Shown here piece by piece: positions 51,007 through 59,585 of a stretch of 64,000 nucleotides of DNA. The position numbers were made by a program, and so were the translations under genes. The DNA comes from Pontiellaceae bacterium B12227 (lineage in GTDB: Bacteria; Verrucomicrobiota; Kiritimatiellia; Kiritimatiellales; Pontiellaceae): contig JAROAZ010000029.1 of assembly GCA_029432775.1 (NCBI GenBank), positions 17,661 through 81,660 of the forward strand. Direction: 5' to 3'. The notes under the pieces were generated by a model, which made no database searches, was not told the origin of the DNA, and worked only from the letters and a program-made list of their open reading frames with translations. The first letter of the stretch is position 1. Each line of letters opens with the position of its first letter.

Positions 51007-51948
51007 TTACCGTTTGTTCTGCTGCATCATCTCATTGATATATGCATCGTCATCCGTTGGATCCCAGGTCTTGTTGCGCTCTTTCCACTGCTGGTAGGAG
51101 TCAGGACGCTTGAATTCCTGTTTTTTCTGTACAGGGGTGCCGCTCTGCTTCAATCGACGTTCCTCGCGCTGCTTCTCATAAGGACTCTGATAGGGCTTAT
51201 ATTGCCGTCTCAGGTCGTCCCCGGTGGTTGTGCGCTCTTGATTTAAAGGATTCAGTTGCGGATACGGCGAGGCAAGCATGCCCTGCTCCGGATCCGACCC
51301 GTAGGTTCTGGTACGCTCGCCCGGAGTACTCAGGCTGGAGTTGTATTCGCTTGCCCGTCGACCAAAGAGATCGGTGCGGGTCGTACCTGAATTCTGTTGA
51401 TTCCCGTATAAGGCGTTGCCCTCAGCCGTATTTCTTTGTGCATTCTGCCGGCTGTAGGGGCTGTTTTGGGTCGGGTCGTAGCTTTTGCGATCGTTCCGGT
51501 CAAATTCAGAGGCAATGCTGCTTTCCCGTCGGTCTGTTCCATCCCAGGCGGACCAGAGATCGTCCCCCGAATCAATGGGAGCTGCGGTGTAAGGGTCAAC
51601 ACGGTTCCCGAATGCATCGGTGACTTCTTCCGTATCGTCCAGCAGCCAGTTTTTTTCCGTACGGCGGGGCACCGGCCGGGCCTGCACAGGCGGAGGAACA
51701 ACCGGAGCAGTGGTTCCGCTCTGACGCTGCAGATCGACTTCAGCATCTTTAAACTTTTCGGAGTCTGTAATCCGTTCATCTTCCGGAAGAGCGGAAGGCA
51801 CCACCATATCGCTCTGGTCAATGCTCATCCGTTCCCGCAGATATTTCCGGACAATGCGCTGCTTACGCTCTTCAAGCGTCTCTTCGCGCGCCATTCCAAG
51901 CATTGGAAACAGAGCTAATAGGATTAGAATCTGGACGGACTTATTCAT
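51007..51948 (-). CDS. Exported disordered protein, unknown function
   Basis: 313 residues from ATG 51948. Signal peptide (MNKSVQILILLALFPMLGMA); the rest is low-complexity, Arg/Gln/Asp/Ser-rich and predicted disordered, with repeated SPYxxQ, RxYGS and DDDAY motifs and no domain I recognise. It is probably periplasmic or surface exposed. The palindrome at 51894 encodes FPMLGM inside the signal peptide's hydrophobic core. Confidence 0.6.
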   Translation of the reverse strand: MNKSVQILILLALFPMLGMAREETLEERKQRIVRKYLRERMSIDQSDMVVPSALPEDERITDSEKFKDAEVDLQRQSGTTAPVVPPPVQARPVPRRTEKNWLLDDTEEVTDAFGNRVDPYTAAPIDSGDDLWSAWDGTDRRESSIASEFDRNDRKSYDPTQNSPYSRQNAQRNTAEGNALYGNQQNSGTTRTDLFGRRASEYNSSLSTPGERTRTYGSDPEQGMLASPYPQLNPLNQERTTTGDDLRRQYKPYQSPYEKQREERRLKQSGTPVQKKQEFKRPDSYQQWKERNKTWDPTDDDAYINEMMQQNKR

Positions 51949-52108
51949 CGCCCATAAACTATGTCCTATCAATAGACTGCGTCAACATCGCTCGCCATGA
52001 ATCTTGCTACTGAAAAAATTCAGCAGAAGTTTATGGCATCGGTGCTTGCGCAAAACACGGCATCGGAGTACACGGTTTGCGCTTCTATGCAAATTGCGGA
52101 GAAATGAC

Positions 52109-52921
52109 ATGAATCTAATCGAGGTTTTAAGAAACGAATGTGTGCTGGCACACGCCGACTGCAGCAATCAGACCGAGGTACTTTCAGCGATTGCAAAACT
52201 CGCCTGCAAATCCCCCGTTTTGGCTAATATGGATGAGTCGGCCATTCTGAAGGGCCTGCAGGATCGCGAAGAGCTGAGCACCACCGGCTTCGGCGGCGGC
52301 ATTGCCATTCCGCACTGCCGGCTCGAAGGGGTTCAGGATTTTGTGGTGGGCATACTGTCCGTACCTGGCGGAGCTGATTTTTCCGCCATGGACAACGAGC
52401 CGGTTAAGCTGTTCGTTTTCATCATTGCTCCGGCCAGCAAATCGAATGTACACATCAAGGTACTCTCCGCCATCTCCCAGGTCCTCAATGTGCCGCAGCA
52501 TGTTGAGGAAATGGTGAAAGCTCCGACCTCGGAAGTACTGGCCGAAAATTTTCTGCGCCACGTGCGCGATGAAGCCGACCCGAAACAGCACGACAATAAA
52601 AACCTGTTCCGCGTCCAGATTCAGGATGAAGACCTGTTTCATGATGTCGTGAAAATATTTGCCGGTTTCAATTCCACCACCGTCATGGTCTCCGAAGCAG
52701 AGCCCGCTGCGAACTATCTTCAGAAGATGCCGCTTTTTGCCGGGTTCTGGAGCGATAAAAATGCCGATTTCTGCAAGGTGATCCTCGCTACAGTGGATAA
52801 AAAAGATACCAACGAAACCATTCGCCGGATCGAACAGGAAGTCGGATCCCTGGACGAGCGTAATGACATGCTGCTTACGGTTCAGGAACTCTTCTATTGT
52901 GCCGGAAACCTGAATATCTAA
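52109..52921 (+). CDS. PTS EIIA-type domain protein coupled to a cation antiporter
   Basis: 270 residues from ATG 52109 with GGAGAAATGAC upstream. The N-terminal 155 residues are a PTS EIIA (fructose/Ntr-type) domain with the phospho-His site GIAIPHCRLEGV near 67. The C-terminal half (about 165-270) is a second alpha/beta domain of unknown type. The antiporter gene starts 27 nt later. EIIA domains of this class regulate ion transport in other bacteria (for example EIIA-Ntr and potassium), so control of the antiporter by phosphorylation is inferred. Confidence 0.82.
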   Translation: MNLIEVLRNECVLAHADCSNQTEVLSAIAKLACKSPVLANMDESAILKGLQDREELSTTGFGGGIAIPHCRLEGVQDFVVGILSVPGGADFSAMDNEPVKLFVFIIAPASKSNVHIKVLSAISQVLNVPQHVEEMVKAPTSEVLAENFLRHVRDEADPKQHDNKNLFRVQIQDEDLFHDVVKIFAGFNSTTVMVSEAEPAANYLQKMPLFAGFWSDKNADFCKVILATVDKKDTNETIRRIEQEVGSLDERNDMLLTVQELFYCAGNLNI

Positions 52922-52948
52922 GTCCAAACCCCGGAAAGAAACCACGAA

Positions 52949-54247
52949 ATGTCTGCCCCCGCTATTGAACATGCCGCCGAAGCTGCCACCGGCCTGCCCC
53001 AGTTGTTTACGCTGGTAGGCATCATGCTGCTCGTCTGCTTCTATGTCGGCAAGCTCGTCAAAAAAACTTCGCTGCCTTCCCTCATCGGCTACATGCTCGT
53101 GGGCGCCTTGTTCGGCCCGTCCTTTAAAAAGTTCGGACTGGAACTCTTCACCGAATCGATTCAGGACAGTCTCTCCTTCATCACCCAGATGGCCCTCGGA
53201 TTCGTGGCCTTCAGCATCGGCACCGAACTGAGCATGAAATCGTTGAAGCGGCTGGGCAATGGAATTGTATGGATCATTTTCTCCGAATCCTTCGCCGCTT
53301 TTTTCGTGGTAACCGGCATCATCTATCTGATCAGCCGCGATCTGCCGATGGCCCTCATCTTCGGCTCCATGGCCCCGGCCAGCGCCCCGGCCGGCACCGT
53401 GGCCATTATTCATGAGTACAAAGCCAGCGGAAGCCTCACCCAGGCCCTCTATGCTGTGGTTGGTTTCGACGACGGCCTCGCCATCATCATTTTCGGTTTT
53501 GCCGCCGCCATCTCCAAAAGCCTGCTGCTGGCCGAAACGCCGGGCCATGTCTCGGAAGGCTTTTTCCTGATGCTTAAAGCCCCGACCATCGAGATCCTTC
53601 TCTCCATCCTCGTTGGCACCGTACTCGGATTTGTGCTCGCCCAGCTCGTTCGATTTGTCAAAAACTCACGCGATATGCTGATTATTGTTTTCGCGCTGAT
53701 CACGCTGGGCACCGGCCTCTCCATGATGTGGCACCTCTCTTTGATTCTTACGAACATGGTCGTCGGCTTTGTACTCATCAACACCCGCCGTGAAGCACTG
53801 GTTCATAAAGTATCAGCCCCCCTGCTCGAAATTATGCCGCTCATCTTTGTACTGTTCTTCTGTCTGGCCGGAGCACACCTGCACCTGGCGGCGCTTCCAA
53901 GCCTTGGAATCATCGGCATCGCCTACATTCTCGGCCGCTCCGGCGGTCTGATAGGCGGGGCGCGACTGGGCGCCGTCTTTGGGCATGTGGAAGACAAAAT
54001 CAAGAAATATGTCGGCCTCGGAATTCTCTCTCAGGCCGGGGTGGCCATTGGTCTGGCCCTGATTGTCGGCACGGAGTTTTCCGGACTGGGCGCCATTGGA
54101 GAAGACGGAATCGCGCATGGTGATCTCATCGGCACCAAAGTCATCACCACCATCACCGCCACCTGCATCGTCTTCGAAATCATCGGCCCGATTCTCGCCA
54201 AATATGCGCTGGGCAAAGCCGGCGAACTGAATAAAGCAACGAGGTAA
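52949..54247 (+). CDS. Cation:proton antiporter (CPA2/NhaP-like)
   Basis: 432 residues, 11-13 membrane helices. Marks of CPA2 exchangers: SLPSLIGYMLVGALFGP near 40, FGSMAPASAPAGTVA near 140, FDDGLAIIIFG near 172 with the transport Asp pair. Likely exchanges Na+ or K+ for protons. EIIA upstream suggests phosphorylation control. The palindrome at 53895 encodes LPSLGI. Confidence 0.85.
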   Translation: MSAPAIEHAAEAATGLPQLFTLVGIMLLVCFYVGKLVKKTSLPSLIGYMLVGALFGPSFKKFGLELFTESIQDSLSFITQMALGFVAFSIGTELSMKSLKRLGNGIVWIIFSESFAAFFVVTGIIYLISRDLPMALIFGSMAPASAPAGTVAIIHEYKASGSLTQALYAVVGFDDGLAIIIFGFAAAISKSLLLAETPGHVSEGFFLMLKAPTIEILLSILVGTVLGFVLAQLVRFVKNSRDMLIIVFALITLGTGLSMMWHLSLILTNMVVGFVLINTRREALVHKVSAPLLEIMPLIFVLFFCLAGAHLHLAALPSLGIIGIAYILGRSGGLIGGARLGAVFGHVEDKIKKYVGLGILSQAGVAIGLALIVGTEFSGLGAIGEDGIAHGDLIGTKVITTITATCIVFEIIGPILAKYALGKAGELNKATR

Positions 54248-54251
54248 TTCT

Positions 54252-54647
54252 ATGGCTGTCACTTCAGGAGTGGATCACGTCGGCCTGGCCGTAAGGGACC
54301 TGGCCATCACCCGCGATTTTTTCAAAGATATCCTCGGGTTTAATGAAGTCGGCGGTGTTCCGGACTATCCCGCCGTCTTTGTTTCCGACGGCACCGTAAC
54401 GATCACGCTGTGGCAGACCGAGGAAGATCCCTTCGCGTTCGACCGCATGGCCAACATCGGCCTGCACCATCTGGCCCTGCGCGTGGAGAGCATGGAAAAA
54501 CTGCAGGAAATTTTCCGTACCCTGGAAACCACCCCGGATGTATTAATAGAATGCCCCCCGATTCCATTGGCATCAGGGGGCGGCGCACACTTTATGAGTA
54601 TTGAACCCGGCGGCATCCGCATCGAGTTCATTACACACGAAGGCTAA
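54252..54647 (+). CDS. VOC/glyoxalase-family protein
   Basis: 131 residues: a VOC fold in two halves with metal-type His in DHVGLAVRDLA near 8 and Glu or His in HHLALRVES near 76, ending EFITHEG. Possible roles are lactoylglutathione lyase-like isomerase or dioxygenase; not resolvable. It starts 4 nt after the antiporter stop, so it is in the EIIA/antiporter operon, and overlaps the convergent fadL by 4 bp. Confidence 0.8.
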   Translation: MAVTSGVDHVGLAVRDLAITRDFFKDILGFNEVGGVPDYPAVFVSDGTVTITLWQTEEDPFAFDRMANIGLHHLALRVESMEKLQEIFRTLETTPDVLIECPPIPLASGGGAHFMSIEPGGIRIEFITHEG

Positions 54648-55819
54648 AAGTTGTAACCCAGCGATAACGCCAGCAGATGCGTGGTGGTTTCAAATTCTCC
54701 GGGGAAACCTCCATAAATAGGATCGGTGCCCATTTTTGCCGTTTTAGCCCAAAGATAGGAATAGGCGGCATCAATGGTCATACCGTTCCACTTCCAGCCG
54801 GCACCGAACGTAAGCATCTGCCGATCAGATCCCGGCATTTCAGGTGCCCGGGTGCTATCCGGAACCGGAGACTCGTCCCAGACATAACCGGCCCGCAGCA
54901 GCCAGCTTTCGCCCAGCGCGTATTCGCCACCCAATCGAATGCTGATGACATCGTCCCAGTTTTTCGGAACCGTGGTTATACCGGTAGGAGCAGAGGGACT
55001 TGGAGGAGTTACAATGCTCAGTTCATCATAGGTACTCCACTCGGTCCAAACCAGATCAAGGCCCAGCGATAGGTTTTTGAAGGTTGTATTGGCGAGACCG
55101 ACATTAAGCGAGGCAGGGAGTTCCAGCTCTGCCGAGGCCGGATACAGGCTGTTCGCAGATCCCGTGATGTCCAGCTTCACACTCGACTGATATCGACAGC
55201 CCAGCGCCCAATCTTCCAAAGGTTGGAGATGGGCTGAAATGGTTCCGCCATAGGCAATGTCGTCGCCCTCAACTTTTGAACCTGTGCGCCGTAGGTCCGC
55301 CTCTGCATCCACGATATTCAAACCGGCACTGATGGCCAGCATATCAAATGCCTGCCAGGCCACGGACGGCGTAATGTAAATCGTGCGCAGCTCCGAATAG
55401 GTGGCAATACCGGCCCCGGCCCAGTCGTCGTCCCACTCGGTAATCAGGCCATATGGGGCATTAATGGAAAGCATGGTTGTCACATCTTTTGAAATCGGCT
55501 GAACATAGTACAAATGCGGAATAGCCCGCCATTCGTCCGACATCTTCGCATCTGCAAAAAGTGCCTGCGGCACTCCGCTCTTATAGTCGGTATGAATAGA
55601 AGCAAAGGCGCTGCCGACCATAATCTTCGGCTGTTGTGTTCCGGCCAATGCGGATGGGTTATACCATGCCGAGGAGGTCAGGTTCGTCCGGCCACTGATG
55701 GCTCCGGCCTGCCCCAGCGCTTCGGCAGACCCTTCGGTATAGAGCTGGAACCCGGCTCCCATGGTGGTTCCTGCAACCAGGGTACTGCACAATATTCCAA
55801 ACCACTTGCATCTCTTCAT
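54644..55819 (-). CDS. fadL: FadL/OmpP1-family outer-membrane transporter
   Basis: 391 residues from ATG 55819 (upstream frame to 55927 is unlikely coding). Signal peptide to about residue 22, then an N-terminal hatch with GFQLYTEGSAEALGQAGAI, NLTSSAWYNPSALAG as in FadL proteins, beta-barrel strands and terminal Phe (LALSLGYNF). Imports long-chain fatty acids or other hydrophobic compounds. It follows the acyl-CoA synthetase by 22 nt on the same strand, so import and activation are co-expressed. Confidence 0.9.
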   Translation of the reverse strand: MKRCKWFGILCSTLVAGTTMGAGFQLYTEGSAEALGQAGAISGRTNLTSSAWYNPSALAGTQQPKIMVGSAFASIHTDYKSGVPQALFADAKMSDEWRAIPHLYYVQPISKDVTTMLSINAPYGLITEWDDDWAGAGIATYSELRTIYITPSVAWQAFDMLAISAGLNIVDAEADLRRTGSKVEGDDIAYGGTISAHLQPLEDWALGCRYQSSVKLDITGSANSLYPASAELELPASLNVGLANTTFKNLSLGLDLVWTEWSTYDELSIVTPPSPSAPTGITTVPKNWDDVISIRLGGEYALGESWLLRAGYVWDESPVPDSTRAPEMPGSDRQMLTFGAGWKWNGMTIDAAYSYLWAKTAKMGTDPIYGGFPGEFETTTHLLALSLGYNF

Positions 55820-55841
55820 CGTTCTCTCTCCAGGTTGTTGC

Positions 55842-57518
55842 TTAATTACCGGTTGCATCCAGGGCATAAAGGTAACGTTTAATTTTCTGTGTGGTGGTTT
55901 TCTCAAATTCTTCAAAGCGGATCTCAATTTTCCGCGGGCGTTTATAGTCGGAAAGGTCTTTCAGTTTTTCACGCACATCTTCGCCGGTGAGTGCTTCAAT
56001 CTTTTCATCCGGCAGGCTGGAGCCATCGGCCGTTTTCATGGAATCGAAAATTTCCTGGTTCGGCACCACAATCAGGCCGACCCGTTCGCCGGTTTCATCG
56101 CCTTCCCGATATCCAACCGCCAGACACTCCAGCACATACTTGCTCTTAAGGACCTGCCGTTCGACTTCTTCCGGATAGATATTTTTTCCTTCGCGATTCA
56201 CGATCAGGCTTTTTTTACGGCCGCTGATGACGACATATCCCTTCTCATCAAAATAGCCGAGGTCGCCGGTGTGATACCAACCGTCGATCAGCACCTTGGC
56301 CGTCTCTTCCGGGTTGTTCCAATAGCCCTGCATCACATTATCGCCTTTGGCAATAATCTCGCCAATCCCTTCGGCGTTGGGATGATCGATCTTCACTTCC
56401 ACCCCATCGAGCGGAAGACCGACCGTCCCCACCCGTGGTGCTCCCGGCGGGTTGACCGAAAGCACCGGCGCGGTTTCCGTAATTCCATAGCCCTCAACAA
56501 TGCAGAAGCCCAGTTTATGCCACGCATCCAACGTGGAGGGGCTGATGGGCGCTCCGCCAGAAACCACCAGCCGCAGCTTGCCGCCCAGCCCGTCCTTCAC
56601 CTTTTTGCCCACCACTTTGGCCATCCCGGCCTGATACATAAACCGGGCCATCTTCTTGGAGTTGATGCCGTCCATAACCCGCGCAAGCATCTTTTCAAGC
56701 AGCAACGGAACCGCCAGCATGATCGTGGGCGAGGTTTCCTGCATATTGGCTTTGATCGTTTTTAAACTTTCAACAATCGTCACCTGGCACTGCTTATAGA
56801 CCGGCAGCAACACCGTGGTCGTGAAAGCAAACGAGTGGTGCAGCGGCAGAATCAGCACCAGATTATCCTCTTTCGTGAAGTGGATCGACCGATCAATGCT
56901 TTCCACATTCGACATAAAGTTATGGTGTGTCAGCACGGCCCCTTTCTGACGGCCGGTGGTGCCGGAGGTATAAATAAATGAGGCCGGCGATGATGCCGTT
57001 GGTGCCATCCGGTCAAACACCCGCTCTTCGGAGGTCGCCTTTGCGCTGACCTTCTCGCACAACCCCGTGTAGGACTCGTGCTCCAGTTTATCGCAGAGGT
57101 GCTCGTTCTTTCCGGAACAATCGAGCATCACCAGCGTCCGCAGCTCGGGAAGCTTTTCGCCCATCCCCGAAAGCGTTTCCGCCAACCGGCAGGAAGCAAA
57201 GACCACCGAAACACCGCAATCGCGGAAAATATGCCGAACCTCGCTCTCGCGCAGCTTGGCATCAACCGGAACCGCAATGGCCCCGATGCCCACAATACCA
57301 TGATACAGCTCAAACCATTCCGGCGAGTTCTCGCGGTAGATCCCAACCCGGTCGCCCTCCTGCACCCCCAGTTCCACCAGCATTTCGGAAACATGCCAGG
57401 CCCGTTCCCGCAATCCACGGAACGTTGTAACCTTCCACTTTCCATCCTGCTTGTACTTCAGTGCAATTGCATCGGGGCTCTCAGTTGCCGCCCGGTTAAG
57501 GCAGTCCTTGATCGTCAT
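55842..57518 (-). CDS. fadD: Long-chain-fatty-acid-CoA ligase
   Basis: 558 residues from ATG 57518, preferred since GGAG lies 7 nt upstream; an ATG at 57533 is the alternative. Adenylate-forming enzyme with P-loop FIYTSGTTGRQKGA near 182, GYGITETAPV, and YHTGDLGYFDEKGYVVISGR near 420, and the C-terminal IYPEEVE. Activates fatty acids with ATP and CoA. Forms an operon with fadL downstream. No palindrome in it. Confidence 0.92.
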   Translation of the reverse strand: MTIKDCLNRAATESPDAIALKYKQDGKWKVTTFRGLRERAWHVSEMLVELGVQEGDRVGIYRENSPEWFELYHGIVGIGAIAVPVDAKLRESEVRHIFRDCGVSVVFASCRLAETLSGMGEKLPELRTLVMLDCSGKNEHLCDKLEHESYTGLCEKVSAKATSEERVFDRMAPTASSPASFIYTSGTTGRQKGAVLTHHNFMSNVESIDRSIHFTKEDNLVLILPLHHSFAFTTTVLLPVYKQCQVTIVESLKTIKANMQETSPTIMLAVPLLLEKMLARVMDGINSKKMARFMYQAGMAKVVGKKVKDGLGGKLRLVVSGGAPISPSTLDAWHKLGFCIVEGYGITETAPVLSVNPPGAPRVGTVGLPLDGVEVKIDHPNAEGIGEIIAKGDNVMQGYWNNPEETAKVLIDGWYHTGDLGYFDEKGYVVISGRKKSLIVNREGKNIYPEEVERQVLKSKYVLECLAVGYREGDETGERVGLIVVPNQEIFDSMKTADGSSLPDEKIEALTGEDVREKLKDLSDYKRPRKIEIRFEEFEKTTTQKIKRYLYALDATGN

Positions 57519-57567
57519 GACATCCATCTCCATTAAACTGACCTATTTTGTCATATTTCAAATAGGC

Positions 57568-57582
57568 TTCCAACCCTTGGAA
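57568..57582. repeat. Dispersed palindrome TTCCAACCCTTGGAA
   Basis: Exact copy before the OsmC terminator hairpin, in the fadD/osmC intergenic region. Confidence 0.9.
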
Positions 57583-57583
57583 A

Positions 57584-57613
57584 TAAAAAAAGCCGCCCCG
57601 GAGGACGGCTTTT
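57584..57613 (-). terminator. Terminator after osmC (minus strand)
   Basis: On the minus strand AAAAGCCG pairs with CGGCTTTT around a GC-rich loop, followed by a T-run. It is bracketed by palindromes at 57568-57582 and 57612-57626. Confidence 0.85.
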
Positions 57614-57626
57614 CCAATCATTGGAA
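57612..57626. repeat. Dispersed palindrome TTCCAATCATTGGAA
   Basis: Exact copy, 5 bp after the osmC stop (read on the minus strand), overlapping the terminator's outer base pairs. Confidence 0.9.
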
Positions 57627-57631
57627 ACGGA

Positions 57632-58066
57632 CTAAGCCAGTTTCACCGCGATCGGTGTGGCATTCATCAGATTTTCCGAGACCGGGCAGCGGGCGTCTAC
57701 TTTATGGAGGAAGGCTTCTTTCTCTGCGTCACTCATGTCGGCGTCCACATCAACCGTAATGGTGAGGCCTTCAAAACCAACCCGGCCGTCAATCGGCTTG
57801 CCGAGAAGTCCGTCCGTATCCAGGGTGCCTTCCACTTTGATATCCATCCCCTTCAGATCAATTCGCTCCTGCATGGCCACAATGCGGCCGATGGTTCCAA
57901 TGCAACCGGCCAGCGAAGCAAACAACAGTTCCAACGGGGTCGGGCCCGTATCTGTTCCGCCACCATTCGCAGGCTGGTCAATCAGAACCTTATGTCCGCG
58001 GATATCACTCTCGATTACCAGTTTATCATTCAGCTTTGATTCAACAGTTACAGTTTTATTCGGCAT
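57632..58066 (-). CDS. OsmC-family peroxide-detoxifying protein
   Basis: 144 residues with the OsmC fold; conserved redox cysteines in LFASLAGCIGT near 55 and DARCPVSENL near 125. Members reduce organic hydroperoxides with thiol help. A single-domain cytoplasmic protein; which subgroup (OsmC or Ohr) is unresolved. It ends at a terminator. Confidence 0.88.
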   Translation of the reverse strand: MPNKTVTVESKLNDKLVIESDIRGHKVLIDQPANGGGTDTGPTPLELLFASLAGCIGTIGRIVAMQERIDLKGMDIKVEGTLDTDGLLGKPIDGRVGFEGLTITVDVDADMSDAEKEAFLHKVDARCPVSENLMNATPIAVKLA

Positions 58067-58129
58067 TACTTTCTCCGGTTAAGTGAATAGAAATCCTGAC
58101 AAATTAATACCGGACATCCAACCCGGCAT

Positions 58130-58144
58130 TTCCAATGTCTGGAA
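58130..58144. repeat. Dispersed palindrome TTCCAATGTCTGGAA
   Basis: Exact copy in the short gap between osmC (58066) and the end of the oxidoreductase gene (58150). Confidence 0.9.
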
Positions 58145-58149
58145 AAAAG

Positions 58150-59523
58150 TTAGAGGCTCCAGCCCTTGCGGTATTCGTGCTGCACATAGCGGTCGGCCAG
58201 ATCGTTTCCGGTTTTCATATTTTTCGAATCCCAGGTCAGTTTCGTGCCCGGCCCAACCCGCGTGGCCACGCAGCCCAGAAGCATCATTTCAGTCAGCGGA
58301 CCGGCATAGTCGAAGCCTGATTTTGCCATCGCAGGATCATTCGCCTTAATCGCCTGAATCCACTCTTCATAATGACTGCTCACCCGCGGCAGGCTCTTTG
58401 GAATCTGTTTGAGCTGGGGAACAACCGCCTTCATATCGGTTTCCGGGAAAATGCGCGGAGAGGAACCATAGCAATCCTGAATCATGTCATATTTATCGCC
58501 ATAGTAGATGATCCCGTTCTTCGTCAGCTTACGGGTTTTCTCGAGCCCTTCCGGGCGAGGCGGCAAATTCTTCCCATCAAACCACTTCAGCGTCACCGGC
58601 GGCAGGGCACCGCGAGCCGCAAATTGATAAGTCAGTTCCGTTGAGACGGGGAAGGAGTCCTTCGCACTCGCCGGATTGTTTCGTTTAAACTGAACCTCCA
58701 CACTTTCCGGTGCGCCCAGACCGAGCGCCCAGACCGGATGGTCAATAATATGCGCCGCCATATCACCCAGCGCTCCGGCACCGTAATCCCAGAAGCCGCG
58801 CCATTTGAACGGAGCAATCTTCGAACTGTACGGCGCATCCGGAGCCGGCCCGAGCCAGACATCCCAATTCATCGACGAAGGCACTTTTTCAGCTGCCGGG
58901 CGCACAATCCCCTGCGGCCAGATGGGCCGGTTGGTCCAGCAATGCACCTCTTTCACATCGCCAAGCGTGCCGGCCTGAATCCATTCAACCGCCATACGGG
59001 CCTGATCGTTCGAATGGCCCTGATTCCCCATCTGGGTAACAATCCTGTTTTCAGCAGCATACTTTGCCAACGCCCGGGACTCGGAAATCGTGCGGGTCAG
59101 TGGCTTCTCGGTATAAACCGGCAGGCCGCACTTCATCGCCGCCATCGTGGCCACCGCGTGCGAGTGGTCCGGCGTGGTAACCACAACGCCATCCAGATTC
59201 TTCGCTTCTTTATCCAGCATCACCCGCCAGTCGTCATATTTTTTTGCGTTGGAGAAATGCTTGAATGCTTCGGCCGCGCGGTTGGAGTCCACATCGCAGA
59301 GCGTGTGAATATTATGGTGCATGCAGCCCCGAATATTCGCCTGCCCTTTTCCCCCGGCACCAATGAAGCCGATATTCAGCCGCTCGCTCGGCGGCACCTG
59401 TTCCTTATCCGGAAATGCTGATTTTTTCTTTTTTGACGCCTGCGCCAGCACAGAAGAAGGGACAATAGTGAAGGTGGTAACGGCCGCGCCGGCGGCCAGA
59501 ACGGTTCTACGGGATGGTTTCAT
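58150..59523 (-). CDS. Gfo/Idh/MocA-family oxidoreductase with Tat signal
   Basis: 457 residues. Twin-arginine signal (MKPSRRTVLAAGAAVTTFTI), then the N-terminal NAD(P)-binding fold GFIGAGGKGQANIRG near 52, VVTTPDHSHAV, EKPLTRT, QMGNQGHSND, and the family C-terminal domain. Members oxidise or reduce sugar-type substrates. Tat export places it in the periplasm, common for PVC bacteria that degrade polysaccharides. Substrate unknown. Confidence 0.88.
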   Translation of the reverse strand: MKPSRRTVLAAGAAVTTFTIVPSSVLAQASKKKKSAFPDKEQVPPSERLNIGFIGAGGKGQANIRGCMHHNIHTLCDVDSNRAAEAFKHFSNAKKYDDWRVMLDKEAKNLDGVVVTTPDHSHAVATMAAMKCGLPVYTEKPLTRTISESRALAKYAAENRIVTQMGNQGHSNDQARMAVEWIQAGTLGDVKEVHCWTNRPIWPQGIVRPAAEKVPSSMNWDVWLGPAPDAPYSSKIAPFKWRGFWDYGAGALGDMAAHIIDHPVWALGLGAPESVEVQFKRNNPASAKDSFPVSTELTYQFAARGALPPVTLKWFDGKNLPPRPEGLEKTRKLTKNGIIYYGDKYDMIQDCYGSSPRIFPETDMKAVVPQLKQIPKSLPRVSSHYEEWIQAIKANDPAMAKSGFDYAGPLTEMMLLGCVATRVGPGTKLTWDSKNMKTGNDLADRYVQHEYRKGWSL

Positions 59524-59585
59524 CTGATTCTCCTTTATATATCTACTCTTAGTAAACGTAGCTCAAGCCGTATTCTGTACAGTCA

